From: a virus | DNA length: 64,000 bases | Reading direction: 5' to 3' (one strand) | Virus record (IMG/VR): IMGVR_UViG_3300024319_000005 | Location: 1-64,000 of that record | In this document: piece after piece, positions 9,959 to 19,344 of the stretch | Numbering within the stretch: the first letter of the stretch is position 1 | How the letters are laid out: each line of letters opens with the position of its first letter | Program-made: the position numbers and the translations under genes | Notes under the pieces: model-generated | What the model saw: the letters and a program-made list of their open reading frames with translations, nothing else | What the model was told of the DNA's origin: nothing | Database searches by the model: none

Positions 9959-12900
9959 TTATCTAATTGATTGTTTATTATTAACTGCTAAGAAATGTAC
10001 AGTAGCTTTTACATCTTGTTCAGATTCAAAGAACAATCTTACTTTAACATACTTACCTTTTACTTTAGATAGTTGGTATTGACCTTTATCTTCTATGTTG
10101 GTAGGTACTTTATCTATTGGATACTCATTTACTGTATCCACATAGGCGTTAGAATAAATATTGTTGTTACTACTAATATCCCAAAGTTGAGCTATTTTAA
10201 AATTGTTATCGGTTTTAATACAGCTAATGTCCGTATTATTATAATTTATATTTCCAAATGGGTCTGTTACTTGATTAATAGTATTGATACTTTGTTTACC
10301 AGTACTTTGAAAATCATTGTATGCCCATACGTAATTAAAGTTATCTTCTATTGGCTCCCATCTTTTACCATCTAGTATCTCAAAGTCAGCTACGTAATCT
10401 ACACTAGATAAGAACTGAGTCTGTACTAAAGGCATACTTACCTCTATAATCATTGGGTATTTCTTACCATAGAATGTATTAAAGTTTTTATCTATCTCGT
10501 GTAAATAGATACCTTCTTTAAATGAGTACATTCTATTTATATTGTTAAACCCTAACTCAGATACATAAGGTTGGAAACTATCCCAGCTTTGCTTTAGGAA
10601 AGAATAACAAATAGTAAATGAGTTGTCCTCAAAGTATTTAGAATCTCCATATTCAACTACCTCTATAGTATCTCCTACTGCATAGTAGTATACTCCTAAT
10701 ACTTTTAAGTATGCTGACTTAAGATTAGTTACATCTGGGAAAGCAGGGTATTCTACAAACTCATTAATAGCTACTACATCATTCTTAGTAAGTATTAATC
10801 TCTTAAAGTAAGGGTCAAAGTTTAAGTGTACGCTACCTTCTCCTTTTACAGGTAAGTTAGTCTTAAACCAATGTAACCAACCTTTATCACTAAGTACATC
10901 TAATCCCTGTCCGTTAAAGTTAAATATCTGACCATTAATTGTATCTACCCATTGTAGACCAAATTCGTTACTACTTTCTGCATAAGCATATTGCTTACCC
11001 CCATAAGAAGTATTAGTTTCTCTAAACTGTATTTCAGGTAGTGATAAAAATTCTCCTGTACCTACAAATACATTACTTTCATTTGTTTGTAAGGTTTGAG
11101 GATTTACAGGCTTAACAAAAGATGAGTACGTAGTGTTAATAACTAGCCTATTAGCTTTAGCATTTAGTCCTGTTATTTCTCCTGTATTAGAAGTCATGTC
11201 TCTAAAATCATTTGCTAAAGTAACTCTAAACAAGTCTTGTGACTCCTCTAAGAAAGATACAGGCGAAAACACATATCTATTAGGGAAGTTATTTAAACAG
11301 TTACTACAGAAGTCATAGTTAAACCCTAAAGAATAACTAGCACTTAAATCTGTGTAATTGTAATCTTTATTGTAGTTGTATGGTTCTCCATACGGAGTCA
11401 TGCTTACTGCAAAATCATTGTTCTCTTCATCATAAGAAGTTAACTTACTATTTAAATAAGCTTTTACTCCTTCCCAATATGCAGGAATGTCATCTCTACT
11501 ATCAGCACAAATAAATGTTTCTCCACCAATACCACCTTCGATATCATCTTCAACCATAGTATTTGGTGTAAACTCTAACTGCATAGCAGCAAAAGCATTA
11601 CTTTCTCCTGTATGGTTTAATTTAAAGTTGTAAGTACTATCTACAAACAAGTTGTATAAGTGCTCACTATGAAACTCTGAAGAGCCTCCACTTTCGTCTC
11701 CGTCAAAGTAATTAAAACCTTGTTTATAAAAGAAACTTTCATACTTTTCTAAATCTGAAAATACACTAGCAATACTAGCAAACAAACTTTGACCTATACC
11801 AAATAATGATCTAAACCAAGAGCCACTTCTTTTTGCTAACATATAATTGTTTAGCTGTAACTCAGAGTTAAATATGTTACCTTTAAAGATAGAGAAACTG
11901 CCGCTACCTTTTATTGTTTGGTTGTGTAATCTTTCATACTCTAGGTTTAAAGGATTAGAATATGCATTCTTGTTATAAGTATTTAAACTAATCTTTGCTA
12001 ACCCACTTCCTGCAGGCATTGTAAGAACTCTATCTGTTTCTATTGCATTTATACTATTAGCTACACTTACGTTAATTAAAGTATCTGTACCTACAGTATC
12101 ATAACGTAACCTATCTAGGAATCTATTAGTTATTATGTTTACATTTATCTGTGCTGATTGTTCTAGATCAGTGTACCTTGTTGCTTTACTAATATAATTC
12201 CAATCACTATCAAAGCTTCCAGCTCCAGTACCATCATTGTTAATAGATTGTAACCAAGATAAACCACTATGTAAACCTATGTTCTTTATAAAGGTTGCAT
12301 TTTGATATTCTTTCTGTAATGTCTTAGGAGTAAATACTGCATTCCATGTATCTCGGTCTTTACTTTCTCCTTGTGTTTCTAAGTAACTAAACCCATACTC
12401 TCTCTTATCTGCGTCTCCTCTACCTCTCATTCTTGATGCTACTCCTTGATCTAGTATAAAGTTTTCATCTAACTTAGCAACTACAAACTCATGGCTTATT
12501 ACATCTTCATGTGGGTACTCTACATTAAAGAACTGTATTCCTATTCTACCTTCAGGTATTAATCTTCTGTCTGGAAATCTATAGTGTCTTATTGGACTAC
12601 CTGCTACATCATTACCGCAAATGTCTTTACCCCAAAAGTCTTCAGAGCAGTCAGGTGACTCATATACATTGTCTTCATTTTGGTAATATCCAAACCTACC
12701 TTCTAGTTCATTAATTTGGTAAGCAGTATTGTATATTTGATACCTCTTAGGTAGACCTTGTATTTCTTTTAAAGCTTCTAAAGATGCTGTATCTGTTTTA
12801 CCATAAAGATCTCCTGCAAGTTCTTTATATCTTTCTTCAGTAATAAACCAAGACATATCTTCATTCCAAGTTGGGTATACTGTAGTATCCCATCCTGATA

Positions 12901-14404
12901 ATCCTAATGGTGGTAATGTTTGATTTATAGTTTTATCACTAGGTAAGAAAAATGGCAATGCAGTAATCATTGTTATGTACTCAGGGAAATCATAATCAAA
13001 TGTTACATTTGTTACAAACCCTTCGTCTAGAAATTCTGTGTAGTATTCTAGTTCATCATAGTTACCAAAGATTGCATTTATAGTTATATCTTTAGTAGTA
13101 GGTACTCCATCTAACAAGTAGTTAGCTGTTATAGTTACGACTATATCTTCCCCTAAATTGTTCTGTATGTCAAACCTTGCATTAACAATAGCTTGTACAT
13201 CAGTTACTACTTTTACTGTATCTCCATCAAAACCTTTATTAGTGCATTGACCTATGATAGGGAATACTGGAGATGTCTTACCATTTTTTAATCTGTATTT
13301 TATTCCAAAAGGAATAACTTCGTCAGGCATAAAGCCTTCTCCGTCTATATATGTAGATGGATCTTTATCTACTGCTTGTTCTCCTACTACAAACTTAGCA
13401 CCTATCTTAGATGCAAAAGGTTGAAATGTATTCCAATTGTATACACTCTCTGTTAAATTACCTCTTATTAGTCTGTTGTCTATCTGTGTTATTTGTTTAG
13501 ATGTATCATAAATAACAAAAGGTATTAATGCTTCTGCTATATCTATAAATCCATCTTTGTTAGTTATACCTTTAAATATTAGTTTATTGTTAGTAAACAG
13601 TTTAGATACTCTTATTGCATCTCTCTGTAAGCCATCTCCTGATGTCTTTCTTAATACTACTAGTCTAAGGTATTTAAATGTAGAAGGAAACTCATCTACT
13701 ATAACTTCTATTGAGCCATTTACTTTAGGTATACCGCCTATATTAACGTCAGCTGATGCTATGTTATATGCCCCTGTAGTTTCTGCATTAGTCGCCCCCT
13801 TAGTGGAGTTAAATACAGGTACTGATAGTGACTCCTTAGTTTTGTATATAATATCTAAATCACCATTTAAAGCCTCAACAATAAATGAATATGTACCTAC
13901 TTCTAAACTACCATCTAGGTTAGTTTTCTTTACTGATTTAATTTCTATAGAATCAGATGTTACTGCTAGGTTTAATCTCTCTGTAGAGAAAACACCATCT
14001 ACAATTAATTCATCTAATCTATCTAAGTTTATTCTTCTATCAGGATTAAGCCCATCTACAAAATATATAAGTCTTTCACAACCATTTTTTACTCTAAATG
14101 TAGCTCTAATAGGATCTTTAAAGTTTAAGTCTTCTACTAGATACTCTACAACTGTAGTCTTATTAACTCCTAGTATTATATCTTTTTCTCCTGTTAAAAA
14201 CAAGTATACTTCTTCCTCTCCATTGCACTCTCCTAATAAAGAATACCCAGCATACTCCTTTACCAGAGTATTGCCAGGTTCAGATGACTTAGCTAGTAAG
14301 TCTCCATTTGTTGATTGATCTAATGTACCTCTAGCATAAGATATAAAGTCTTTTACTTTAGGATCAAAATCATTAGTTATTCCCTCTATGAATTGAGTCA
14401 CCAT
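9959..14404 (-). CDS. Tail stabilisation / tail nozzle protein, crAss-like
   Basis: This is a 1481-residue beta-rich protein with no signal peptide. The N-terminus (TQFIEGITNDFDPKVK, then YAGYSLLGECNGEEEVYLF, NGCERLIYFVDGLNPDR and INLDRL) has the pattern of the large tail-stabilisation protein of crAss-like podoviruses, which plays the part of P22 gp10 or T7 gp12: it caps the connector and forms the stub tail. Its position, directly after a ring-type protein (32-nt overlap) and before the large cargo proteins, agrees. Two Cys pairs (for example CSEDFWGKDICG and CSNC) suggest local metal or disulfide sites. It is longer than the phage T7 or P22 counterparts, as usual for this group. Confidence 0.75.
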   Translation of the reverse strand: MVTQFIEGITNDFDPKVKDFISYARGTLDQSTNGDLLAKSSEPGNTLVKEYAGYSLLGECNGEEEVYLFLTGEKDIILGVNKTTVVEYLVEDLNFKDPIRATFRVKNGCERLIYFVDGLNPDRRINLDRLDELIVDGVFSTERLNLAVTSDSIEIKSVKKTNLDGSLEVGTYSFIVEALNGDLDIIYKTKESLSVPVFNSTKGATNAETTGAYNIASADVNIGGIPKVNGSIEVIVDEFPSTFKYLRLVVLRKTSGDGLQRDAIRVSKLFTNNKLIFKGITNKDGFIDIAEALIPFVIYDTSKQITQIDNRLIRGNLTESVYNWNTFQPFASKIGAKFVVGEQAVDKDPSTYIDGEGFMPDEVIPFGIKYRLKNGKTSPVFPIIGQCTNKGFDGDTVKVVTDVQAIVNARFDIQNNLGEDIVVTITANYLLDGVPTTKDITINAIFGNYDELEYYTEFLDEGFVTNVTFDYDFPEYITMITALPFFLPSDKTINQTLPPLGLSGWDTTVYPTWNEDMSWFITEERYKELAGDLYGKTDTASLEALKEIQGLPKRYQIYNTAYQINELEGRFGYYQNEDNVYESPDCSEDFWGKDICGNDVAGSPIRHYRFPDRRLIPEGRIGIQFFNVEYPHEDVISHEFVVAKLDENFILDQGVASRMRGRGDADKREYGFSYLETQGESKDRDTWNAVFTPKTLQKEYQNATFIKNIGLHSGLSWLQSINNDGTGAGSFDSDWNYISKATRYTDLEQSAQINVNIITNRFLDRLRYDTVGTDTLINVSVANSINAIETDRVLTMPAGSGLAKISLNTYNKNAYSNPLNLEYERLHNQTIKGSGSFSIFKGNIFNSELQLNNYMLAKRSGSWFRSLFGIGQSLFASIASVFSDLEKYESFFYKQGFNYFDGDESGGSSEFHSEHLYNLFVDSTYNFKLNHTGESNAFAAMQLEFTPNTMVEDDIEGGIGGETFICADSRDDIPAYWEGVKAYLNSKLTSYDEENNDFAVSMTPYGEPYNYNKDYNYTDLSASYSLGFNYDFCSNCLNNFPNRYVFSPVSFLEESQDLFRVTLANDFRDMTSNTGEITGLNAKANRLVINTTYSSFVKPVNPQTLQTNESNVFVGTGEFLSLPEIQFRETNTSYGGKQYAYAESSNEFGLQWVDTINGQIFNFNGQGLDVLSDKGWLHWFKTNLPVKGEGSVHLNFDPYFKRLILTKNDVVAINEFVEYPAFPDVTNLKSAYLKVLGVYYYAVGDTIEVVEYGDSKYFEDNSFTICYSFLKQSWDSFQPYVSELGFNNINRMYSFKEGIYLHEIDKNFNTFYGKKYPMIIEVSMPLVQTQFLSSVDYVADFEILDGKRWEPIEDNFNYVWAYNDFQSTGKQSINTINQVTDPFGNINYNNTDISCIKTDNNFKIAQLWDISSNNNIYSNAYVDTVNEYPIDKVPTNIEDKGQYQLSKVKGKYVKVRLFFESEQDVKATVHFLAVNNKQSIR

Positions 14405-15248
14405 ATTTCATTAATCTTTGTGCGTTAGTATTTCTTCCAACTATAGAATCTATATCTGATAGTTTAATCTTAGACATTATCTTGTTTGATCTATAAGACA
14501 TAAGTAAAGTCTCTGCTCTTTGTAGGAAATTTACTGAGATAGTCATATTGTTAGGATCCATTCCTATTTTATCTTCGTAAAACATTCCTGTAGCATATGC
14601 AGCTAATCCTCTTAACAGTTTAGTGTCATCAGGCACTAGTGTGTCTGTACCATCTTTAAGAGTAGCTTTGTATACTATGCTTATCCAGCCAGACTCTAAA
14701 TCAAATAATAACTCATTACCTAATGTATTAGATGAAAATGTTTCACTACAACTATTCATACATTGCTTAGAAACTAAATCTCTTGTTGTACCTACATATT
14801 GTAAAGGCTGTAACCTCTGCTCTTCTTCTAAGTAACTTAAAAATACTTGGTAAGATAAAGTGTGTCTACATATTTTATCTTCTCTAGTAGAAAATCCTGA
14901 CCCTGTTTTTACTTCTTCTTTACAAGAACTACAACTTACAGTATTATTAGAAGATGTTACATTGTCACATAGCTCTACTCCGCATTTACATTTTACTTTA
15001 TACTTACATGGAAAGTTAGGGTCTAACTCATCTGTGTAATATATTCTTTGTACTGATACTAGGTCTTCAGGTAATCTTACTTTGTGGTCTCTTATTGGTA
15101 GAATGCAGCATACTGTCTCATAATCAGACCTTCCATCTAATGATTTAAAAGCTGTATTAGCATAGAACATTAAATCCATATCTGATACTTCTTTCCTGAC
15201 ACTAGGAGAAACATAGGCTAACACCTTTTCTATTTTTACATTTTTCAT
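14373..15248 (-). CDS. Connector ring protein with zinc-ribbon-like insert
   Basis: This is a 291-residue protein. Its first 80 residues and last 90 (SDMDLMFYANTAFKSLDG, LPEDLVSVQRIYY, GLAAYATGMFYEDK, NFLQRAETLLMSYR) fit the head-tail ring or tail-tubular proteins that sit between portal and tail nozzle in podoviruses. In the middle there is a compact Cys cluster (CKYKVKCKCGVELC, then CSSC about 15 residues on), which looks like a treble-clef or zinc-ribbon insertion, and further Cys at CRH and CMNSC. The gene overlaps the upstream gene by 4 nt (ATGA type) and the tail-stabilisation gene by 32 nt. The structural role is inferred from context and fold pattern. The Cys insert is visible directly. 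Confidence 0.6.
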   Translation of the reverse strand: MKNVKIEKVLAYVSPSVRKEVSDMDLMFYANTAFKSLDGRSDYETVCCILPIRDHKVRLPEDLVSVQRIYYTDELDPNFPCKYKVKCKCGVELCDNVTSSNNTVSCSSCKEEVKTGSGFSTREDKICRHTLSYQVFLSYLEEEQRLQPLQYVGTTRDLVSKQCMNSCSETFSSNTLGNELLFDLESGWISIVYKATLKDGTDTLVPDDTKLLRGLAAYATGMFYEDKIGMDPNNMTISVNFLQRAETLLMSYRSNKIMSKIKLSDIDSIVGRNTNAQRLMKYGDSIHRGNN

Positions 15249-15724
15249 CTTGTACTTTCGTTAAGGTTTCTAAATTCTAAAAAGTTATCTTTATAATAAT
15301 CAAACATATACTTCCAAGAATATTTAGTTAATAATACTCGCCATTTCCATTTTTGGGTCATTACACCATTGTCTTTATGCTTCCTATGCCAGAGTAATTT
15401 AAACTTACCACCTTTAAGTCCTAAGTTCTTTTTCCTGACTGTACCTTCATTAAAATCTCTGTATGTGCCTTGGTATCTTTTAATTATTAAATAACCTAAT
15501 CTATGTGGTAAATTTAATCTAGACCCTTGTCTAAGATACAGTAAAGTAAATTTAAAAATACACTTTAATATAGTTATGTATTCCTTGTAAGTTAAACTAT
15601 ATTTATGATCACAAACCATATCTGTAGGTTTTACATAAGGTATAGTTATTGTTTTATTTACTTTAACTTCTTGGCACTTGTAAGGGTATTCTTTATAAAA
15701 ATCATGAAAACCCCTATAGCTCAT
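15245..15724 (-). CDS. Basic conserved-type phage protein, unknown function (tail block)
   Basis: This 159-residue protein is strongly basic and aromatic (YKEYPYKC, WHRKHKDNG, QKWKWRVLLTKYSWKYMFDYY). It overlaps both neighbours (11 nt and 4 nt) between two structural genes. The high charge would suit contact with DNA or RNA, or with acidic virion surfaces. I do not recognise a fold. The overlaps and lack of in-frame stops make it a confident gene of unknown function, probably co-expressed with the ring proteins. Confidence 0.65.
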   Translation of the reverse strand: MSYRGFHDFYKEYPYKCQEVKVNKTITIPYVKPTDMVCDHKYSLTYKEYITILKCIFKFTLLYLRQGSRLNLPHRLGYLIIKRYQGTYRDFNEGTVRKKNLGLKGGKFKLLWHRKHKDNGVMTQKWKWRVLLTKYSWKYMFDYYKDNFLEFRNLNESTR

Positions 15725-16400
15725 TGTTTCTATTATTAGTTACATCTTCTCTTACTCCTAAACTTCTTAATAAAGATTGTGAAGCTTCGTCTATTGCGTA
15801 AGCCATAAAGTCTCCTTCTAATCCTATTTCTACTTCATCAATATTAAAACAGTTTAAAGCTATATCTTCATCAGGATTTTCTATGTAATCGCAGTAAGTA
15901 ATTCCATCCCATTCAGTTTCATCTTCAAAAATTCCCTCTACTAGTATTGCAGGTATTAGCTGCTCTGTATTTGTATTCCAAAGAATTATTTTTCTATTGA
16001 GGAATGTATAAGTTACTACTCCTTTTTTTATGTCTATTAGTTGGTTTGTTTTTTGCTCTTGAGTACTTACAGGAAATATTTCTTTGTAATCTAAAGTATA
16101 AACTCTTATCTCATCTCTATATTTTCCTGAGTAAGTTTTAGGTATTTTAAATACAGTCTTCTGTACTTTACAACCTATATCTACACAGTCACAATCGTGT
16201 GAGTTATCAATCTCCAAAGGAGTACAATAGACTGCTTTTAATCTGTCAGAAGTTCTATATGCTTCTTTTATTCTTTGTGACTGATATTTGTTTATATATA
16301 TTTTTAGCTCATTCCATAAATACTCATTTGAGTATGTACTGTCATCTTGAAATTTTTTTATTCTATTTCTAAGTAAGCTAATGCCTTCAACTATTTTCAT
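15714..16400 (-). CDS. Putative connector/tail structural protein
   Basis: This is a 228-residue acidic protein. The N-terminus is helical (ISLLRNRIKKFQDDSTYSN). A short CDCVDIGC cluster near residues 69-76 is followed by a beta-rich middle and a helical C-terminus (AYAIDEASQSLLRSLGVRE). Its position directly upstream of the basic protein and the ring protein suggests a head-tail connector component, similar to the small ring-protein genes of crAss-like phages. Function is inferred only from the neighbourhood. Confidence 0.6.
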   Translation of the reverse strand: MKIVEGISLLRNRIKKFQDDSTYSNEYLWNELKIYINKYQSQRIKEAYRTSDRLKAVYCTPLEIDNSHDCDCVDIGCKVQKTVFKIPKTYSGKYRDEIRVYTLDYKEIFPVSTQEQKTNQLIDIKKGVVTYTFLNRKIILWNTNTEQLIPAILVEGIFEDETEWDGITYCDYIENPDEDIALNCFNIDEVEIGLEGDFMAYAIDEASQSLLRSLGVREDVTNNRNNEL

Positions 16401-16407
16401 AATTTAT

Positions 16408-16611
16408 TTATTTATTCCATTCATCATTGTAATAACACATGTTATCACTAGATTTATAATATTCATCTTTTTTACTGTAAGGTAACTTATTAGCTATTCT
16501 TTCTAACTCACCAACTAAATAATCAAACTTACCATCTTCATTATCAAAACTTAGGCAGTTTAAGTATATCTTCTGCCTTAGACTTAATTGTTCCGTTGTA
16601 CTCGCTCCCAT
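16408..16611 (-). CDS. Small acidic hypothetical protein
   Basis: This 67-residue acidic, helical frame overlaps the end of the nuclease gene by 68 nt in another frame and stops 7 nt before the next gene. No internal ATG is available near the overlap end, so the long overlap is either real or the start is wrong. Composition (LSLRQKIYLNCLSFDNEDG, KKDEYYKSSDN) is protein-like. Unknown function. Confidence 0.5.
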   Translation of the reverse strand: MGASTTEQLSLRQKIYLNCLSFDNEDGKFDYLVGELERIANKLPYSKKDEYYKSSDNMCYYNDEWNK

Positions 16612-17395
16612 ATAAATTTAAAATTTCTTGTGCTTCATGTGTAAGATCTAGTATAGGATATACCTTGTGTGTTCTATTTTCAGGATGAAACCATACTAAC
16701 TCTATATTCTCTACTGGTACTCTAATGTCTGTGTTCTTTTCTAATATGTTTTTATATATACATTGTTGTAAGGAATAAATAACATGCTCACATTCAATCA
16801 AATGGCTAAGTGGTCCTGTAAGGTTTTTTCTAAACTTGTGGGGATCATCTTGCATATGAAACTGCTTGTCTGTCTTATAATCTCTTATACATATTCCTCT
16901 TTCTTCATCTCCAAAGATCTTATCAAAAGTCCCTGAAATACCGTAATCTAAGTCATACATCATTACCTCTGAACCTATGTAAGTAAACTGACTAAAGTCT
17001 TTTAAATACTCGTCAGCTTGCATTATAATATAATTCATGTGGTCAAAGTATAGATATAAATCTTTAGGATGTAAATCAAATACTGCTTTGTCCCATTTAG
17101 GTAATCCTTCTCCTTCTAGTGCAAACTCAATGTATTCGTGCAAGTAAGTACCTTTAGTGTTTCCTAACCATCTTTTATAGTCCCACTCTGCTTGAATACT
17201 TTCTACTGTTCTGTTGTCTCGTTTAGCTATTGCTTTTTGTATAACATTCCAATCGGTCTTTTTCTTGAATCTTGCTTTTGCCTTTGAAACTGAATTAAGG
17301 TTTAAGTCTTTATTATTTATGTAATATTTATGAGCTATTGGCTCTAGCTCTATGCCAGGAAAGGCATTTAAGATTTGTTTTTTGATATCTTGCAT
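16544..17395 (-). CDS. PD-(D/E)XK nuclease, RecB/Cas4-like
   Basis: This 283-residue protein has the RecB/Cas4-type nuclease motifs in order: GTYLHEYIEFAL (motif with the metal-binding His, about residue 80-90), GISGTFDKIFGD (motif II Asp, about 150-160) and GICIRDYKTDKQ (the PD-(D/E)XK core, Asp-x-Lys, about 168-178). A later Q-rich helix (HVIYSLQQCIYKNIL) matches the usual QxxxY-type motif. Related phage enzymes trim or resect DNA ends during recombination, replication or packaging. It is followed by a rho-independent-type hairpin upstream (17428-17459) that belongs to the preceding gene, so it probably has its own start of transcription or is read through. Confidence 0.8.
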   Translation of the reverse strand: MQDIKKQILNAFPGIELEPIAHKYYINNKDLNLNSVSKAKARFKKKTDWNVIQKAIAKRDNRTVESIQAEWDYKRWLGNTKGTYLHEYIEFALEGEGLPKWDKAVFDLHPKDLYLYFDHMNYIIMQADEYLKDFSQFTYIGSEVMMYDLDYGISGTFDKIFGDEERGICIRDYKTDKQFHMQDDPHKFRKNLTGPLSHLIECEHVIYSLQQCIYKNILEKNTDIRVPVENIELVWFHPENRTHKVYPILDLTHEAQEILNLYGSEYNGTIKSKAEDILKLPKF

Positions 17396-17427
17396 ATAAG
17401 TTTTATTAAATAATTAAAAAATAAAAA

Positions 17428-17459
17428 ACAAGGAAGAACCACATTTGGTCCAACCTTGT
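17428..17459 (-). terminator. Intrinsic terminator after the metallophosphoesterase gene
   Basis: On the minus strand, ACAAGG (17459-17454) pairs with CCTTGT (17433-17428) and an inner GGACC/GGTTC-type pairing tightens the loop. An uninterrupted T-rich tract (TTTTTTATTTTTT) follows. It lies directly after the stop codon at 17478. Confidence 0.7.
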
Positions 17460-17477
17460 CTAACTAACAAACTTATG

Positions 17478-18602
17478 TTATTTGATTCGGTATTCTTGCA
17501 TACCTTTAAATCCTATTTCTTTATCGTATGAGTAACTTTGTGCTGCCCTCATAGACATATATGCGTTATCTTTATGCCATTTGTCTGTAACACCTAATGA
17601 TGTAAGGTATCTTACTACAAAACCCCTAAACTCTTTCGTTTGTTGGTGGTGTGTGTGACCAAGTATAGCTTCTCTGTATAATGTATTACCCCATAACTTT
17701 GGTTGCTCTGCTGCAAATACGTTAGGGTAATCAGCCATTTTTAATTCTCCGTGTTCAAACATAAACCCTGTAACTCCGTACTGACAATACTGTCTGCTAT
17801 CTTTGTTATTTAAAATGTTTACGTTATCGTTATTCCAAAAGTATCCTTCTACTGCTCTAATCAATGTAAAACTTTCGTATCTATCATGATTACCTGCAAT
17901 GTGATAAACTTCTATAGGTGCTATAGTAGCTAACCAAGAAAGAACATCTATACAATCTTTAAAAGCTGTATCGAAGCAAGCATAAGCGTCAGCAGAATCA
18001 TGCTGAGGAGTACCTTTAGTAGTTGCTTTGCTGTTTCCATCTGAGTTTAATATATCGTTTCCTATTGGTACAATAAACTTTTCTATTGTATTTGTATCAT
18101 ACCTGCTTACTAATTCTGCTACTGCAGTCCTAAAAGACTTACTTGTTATCTCTAAAGGACCTTTTCCATAGTGTAGATCAGGTATAGATAATAACACTGC
18201 TTGGTTAGCTTCGTCTTTAACTTCTAATTCAGGATACTTTGGTGAATGTATTTTAAGAGACTCTATAAGTTCTTCAATTTTACTATCCTCTGCTTCAGCA
18301 TCTTCTATTTTTTCTAGAGACATCTGCATGCTTCCCGAACGACCCCATGCTTTTTTTATTCTAAATCCATCAGGAATATCCATTCCTTCTACTCCTGCAT
18401 AGTAGTTGTTACTATTATCTTCTACTATTGGACCATTATAGTCAGGTGCTAAATTACCTGTCTTTTCATAATACCTCCAAAAATCATTTGCTTGTTTAGA
18501 ATCTTTTAAATCATACTTAATTGCGTAATCATTCCAAGTTCCTTGTTTGTCGTTAGAGATCAAGTCTTTTATAAACTCTACTCGTCTTTCTGTTAAATTC
18601 AT
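17478..18602 (-). CDS. Calcineurin-like metallophosphoesterase
   Basis: This 374-residue protein contains the full set of metallophosphoesterase metal-site motifs: IPDLHYGKG (D-x-H, about residue 135), VPIGNDILNSDG (GND), HIAGNHDRYES (GNHD) and ILGHTHHQ (GHTH). The family hydrolyses phosphomono- or diesters with a binuclear metal centre. The first 60 residues (NDYAIKYDLKDSKQANDFWRYYEKTG) look like a helix-turn-helix DNA-binding region. Related enzymes are frequent in phages and may act in DNA end processing beside the neighbouring RecB/Cas4-type nuclease, much as SbcD-type proteins do. That pairing is an inference. A terminator follows the gene, and a 247-bp spacer with another terminator precedes it. 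Confidence 0.85.
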   Translation of the reverse strand: MNLTERRVEFIKDLISNDKQGTWNDYAIKYDLKDSKQANDFWRYYEKTGNLAPDYNGPIVEDNSNNYYAGVEGMDIPDGFRIKKAWGRSGSMQMSLEKIEDAEAEDSKIEELIESLKIHSPKYPELEVKDEANQAVLLSIPDLHYGKGPLEITSKSFRTAVAELVSRYDTNTIEKFIVPIGNDILNSDGNSKATTKGTPQHDSADAYACFDTAFKDCIDVLSWLATIAPIEVYHIAGNHDRYESFTLIRAVEGYFWNNDNVNILNNKDSRQYCQYGVTGFMFEHGELKMADYPNVFAAEQPKLWGNTLYREAILGHTHHQQTKEFRGFVVRYLTSLGVTDKWHKDNAYMSMRAAQSYSYDKEIGFKGMQEYRIK

Positions 18603-18849
18603 TTTAAGTTTGTTTGTTAATTAAGTTAGTTATTTACATTTAATAATGTAAGTAGAAACTTATTTACGTTATTAATATGACCACAAGATATGTAAAATAA
18701 CTGACAATACCAAATATTTTAATAGTTATTTTTTTTAAAAAAAAGGAGTTAAATCAACCAACTGACCTAACTCCTTAAGAATCAAAAGACTATGAAGAAA
18801 TCTTATCTAAATTTAATTATTTAAATCTATTAAATTTAAATTTTTATCT
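18603..18849. other. Intergenic spacer between lysis block and metallophosphoesterase
   Basis: This 247-bp AT-rich stretch has no credible ORF. It carries the terminator at 18743-18776 and a small perfect hairpin (TTACAT with ATGTAA) near 18635-18655. The rest, upstream of the start at 18602, is the natural place for a leftward promoter. I see only an imperfect minus-strand match, AATATTTG around 18711-18718, and no convincing -33 element. Confidence 0.5.
18743..18776 (-). terminator. Intrinsic terminator of the lysis block
   Basis: AAGGAGTTA (18743-18751) and TAACTCCTT (18768-18776) form a perfect 9-bp stem with a 16-nt loop. On the minus strand a run of eight T follows the stem. It sits about 75 nt after the last spanin-like gene, the expected place for a late-operon terminator. 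Confidence 0.85.
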
Positions 18850-19344
18850 TTACTTTGCTATAAGTTCTTTAGTTATTATAGCTACTAACAACATACTAGT
18901 TACTCCTCCACCCCATTCTAACCATTTATTTTTTACTTTTAATTTAGAGTTTTGCCATTTAAGAGCTTTTATTTCATCTTTATATGTAGTATGTACACTA
19001 GCGCAATTATTATATAAATCTTCTATTAAAATAAGTTGTTGGTCTTTTTTATCTATTATAATGTCTTTATCTGCAATTCTACTAGAGTAATTATTTATTA
19101 GTATATCTTTACTTTCCATTAAAGTAGTCATTAAATCTATTCTAGTGTTTTGTGCAGTTACTTCTAGTATTAATAAATTAAGCTCCTCGGACTGCTTATA
19201 TAACAAGTCTATTTGCCACGGTGCCAACTCATACAAACCTGTGTTAGGATTTTTAAACGTAAAATCTTGTGCATTACTTGTTGCTGTCACTAGCATTAGG
19301 GCTGAGATAAAACTCATTATTAAGCCATATTTTCCTTTGCTCAT
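18850..19344 (-). CDS. Spanin-like protein: signal peptide, coiled coil, C-terminal membrane segment
   Basis: This 164-residue protein starts with a signal peptide (LIMSFISALMLVTATSNAQ, cleavage after AQ). A long helical coiled-coil region follows (about 45-140), with a single membrane segment near the C-terminus (TSMLLVAIITKELIA). There is no lipobox Cys. The start lies inside the preceding spanin-like gene (71-nt overlap), typical of Rz/Rz1-type pairs. The topology is reminiscent of a unimolecular spanin, except for the missing lipid anchor. Proposed role: outer-membrane disruption at lysis. This rests on topology and context only. Confidence 0.6.
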   Translation of the reverse strand: MSKGKYGLIMSFISALMLVTATSNAQDFTFKNPNTGLYELAPWQIDLLYKQSEELNLLILEVTAQNTRIDLMTTLMESKDILINNYSSRIADKDIIIDKKDQQLILIEDLYNNCASVHTTYKDEIKALKWQNSKLKVKNKWLEWGGGVTSMLLVAIITKELIAK

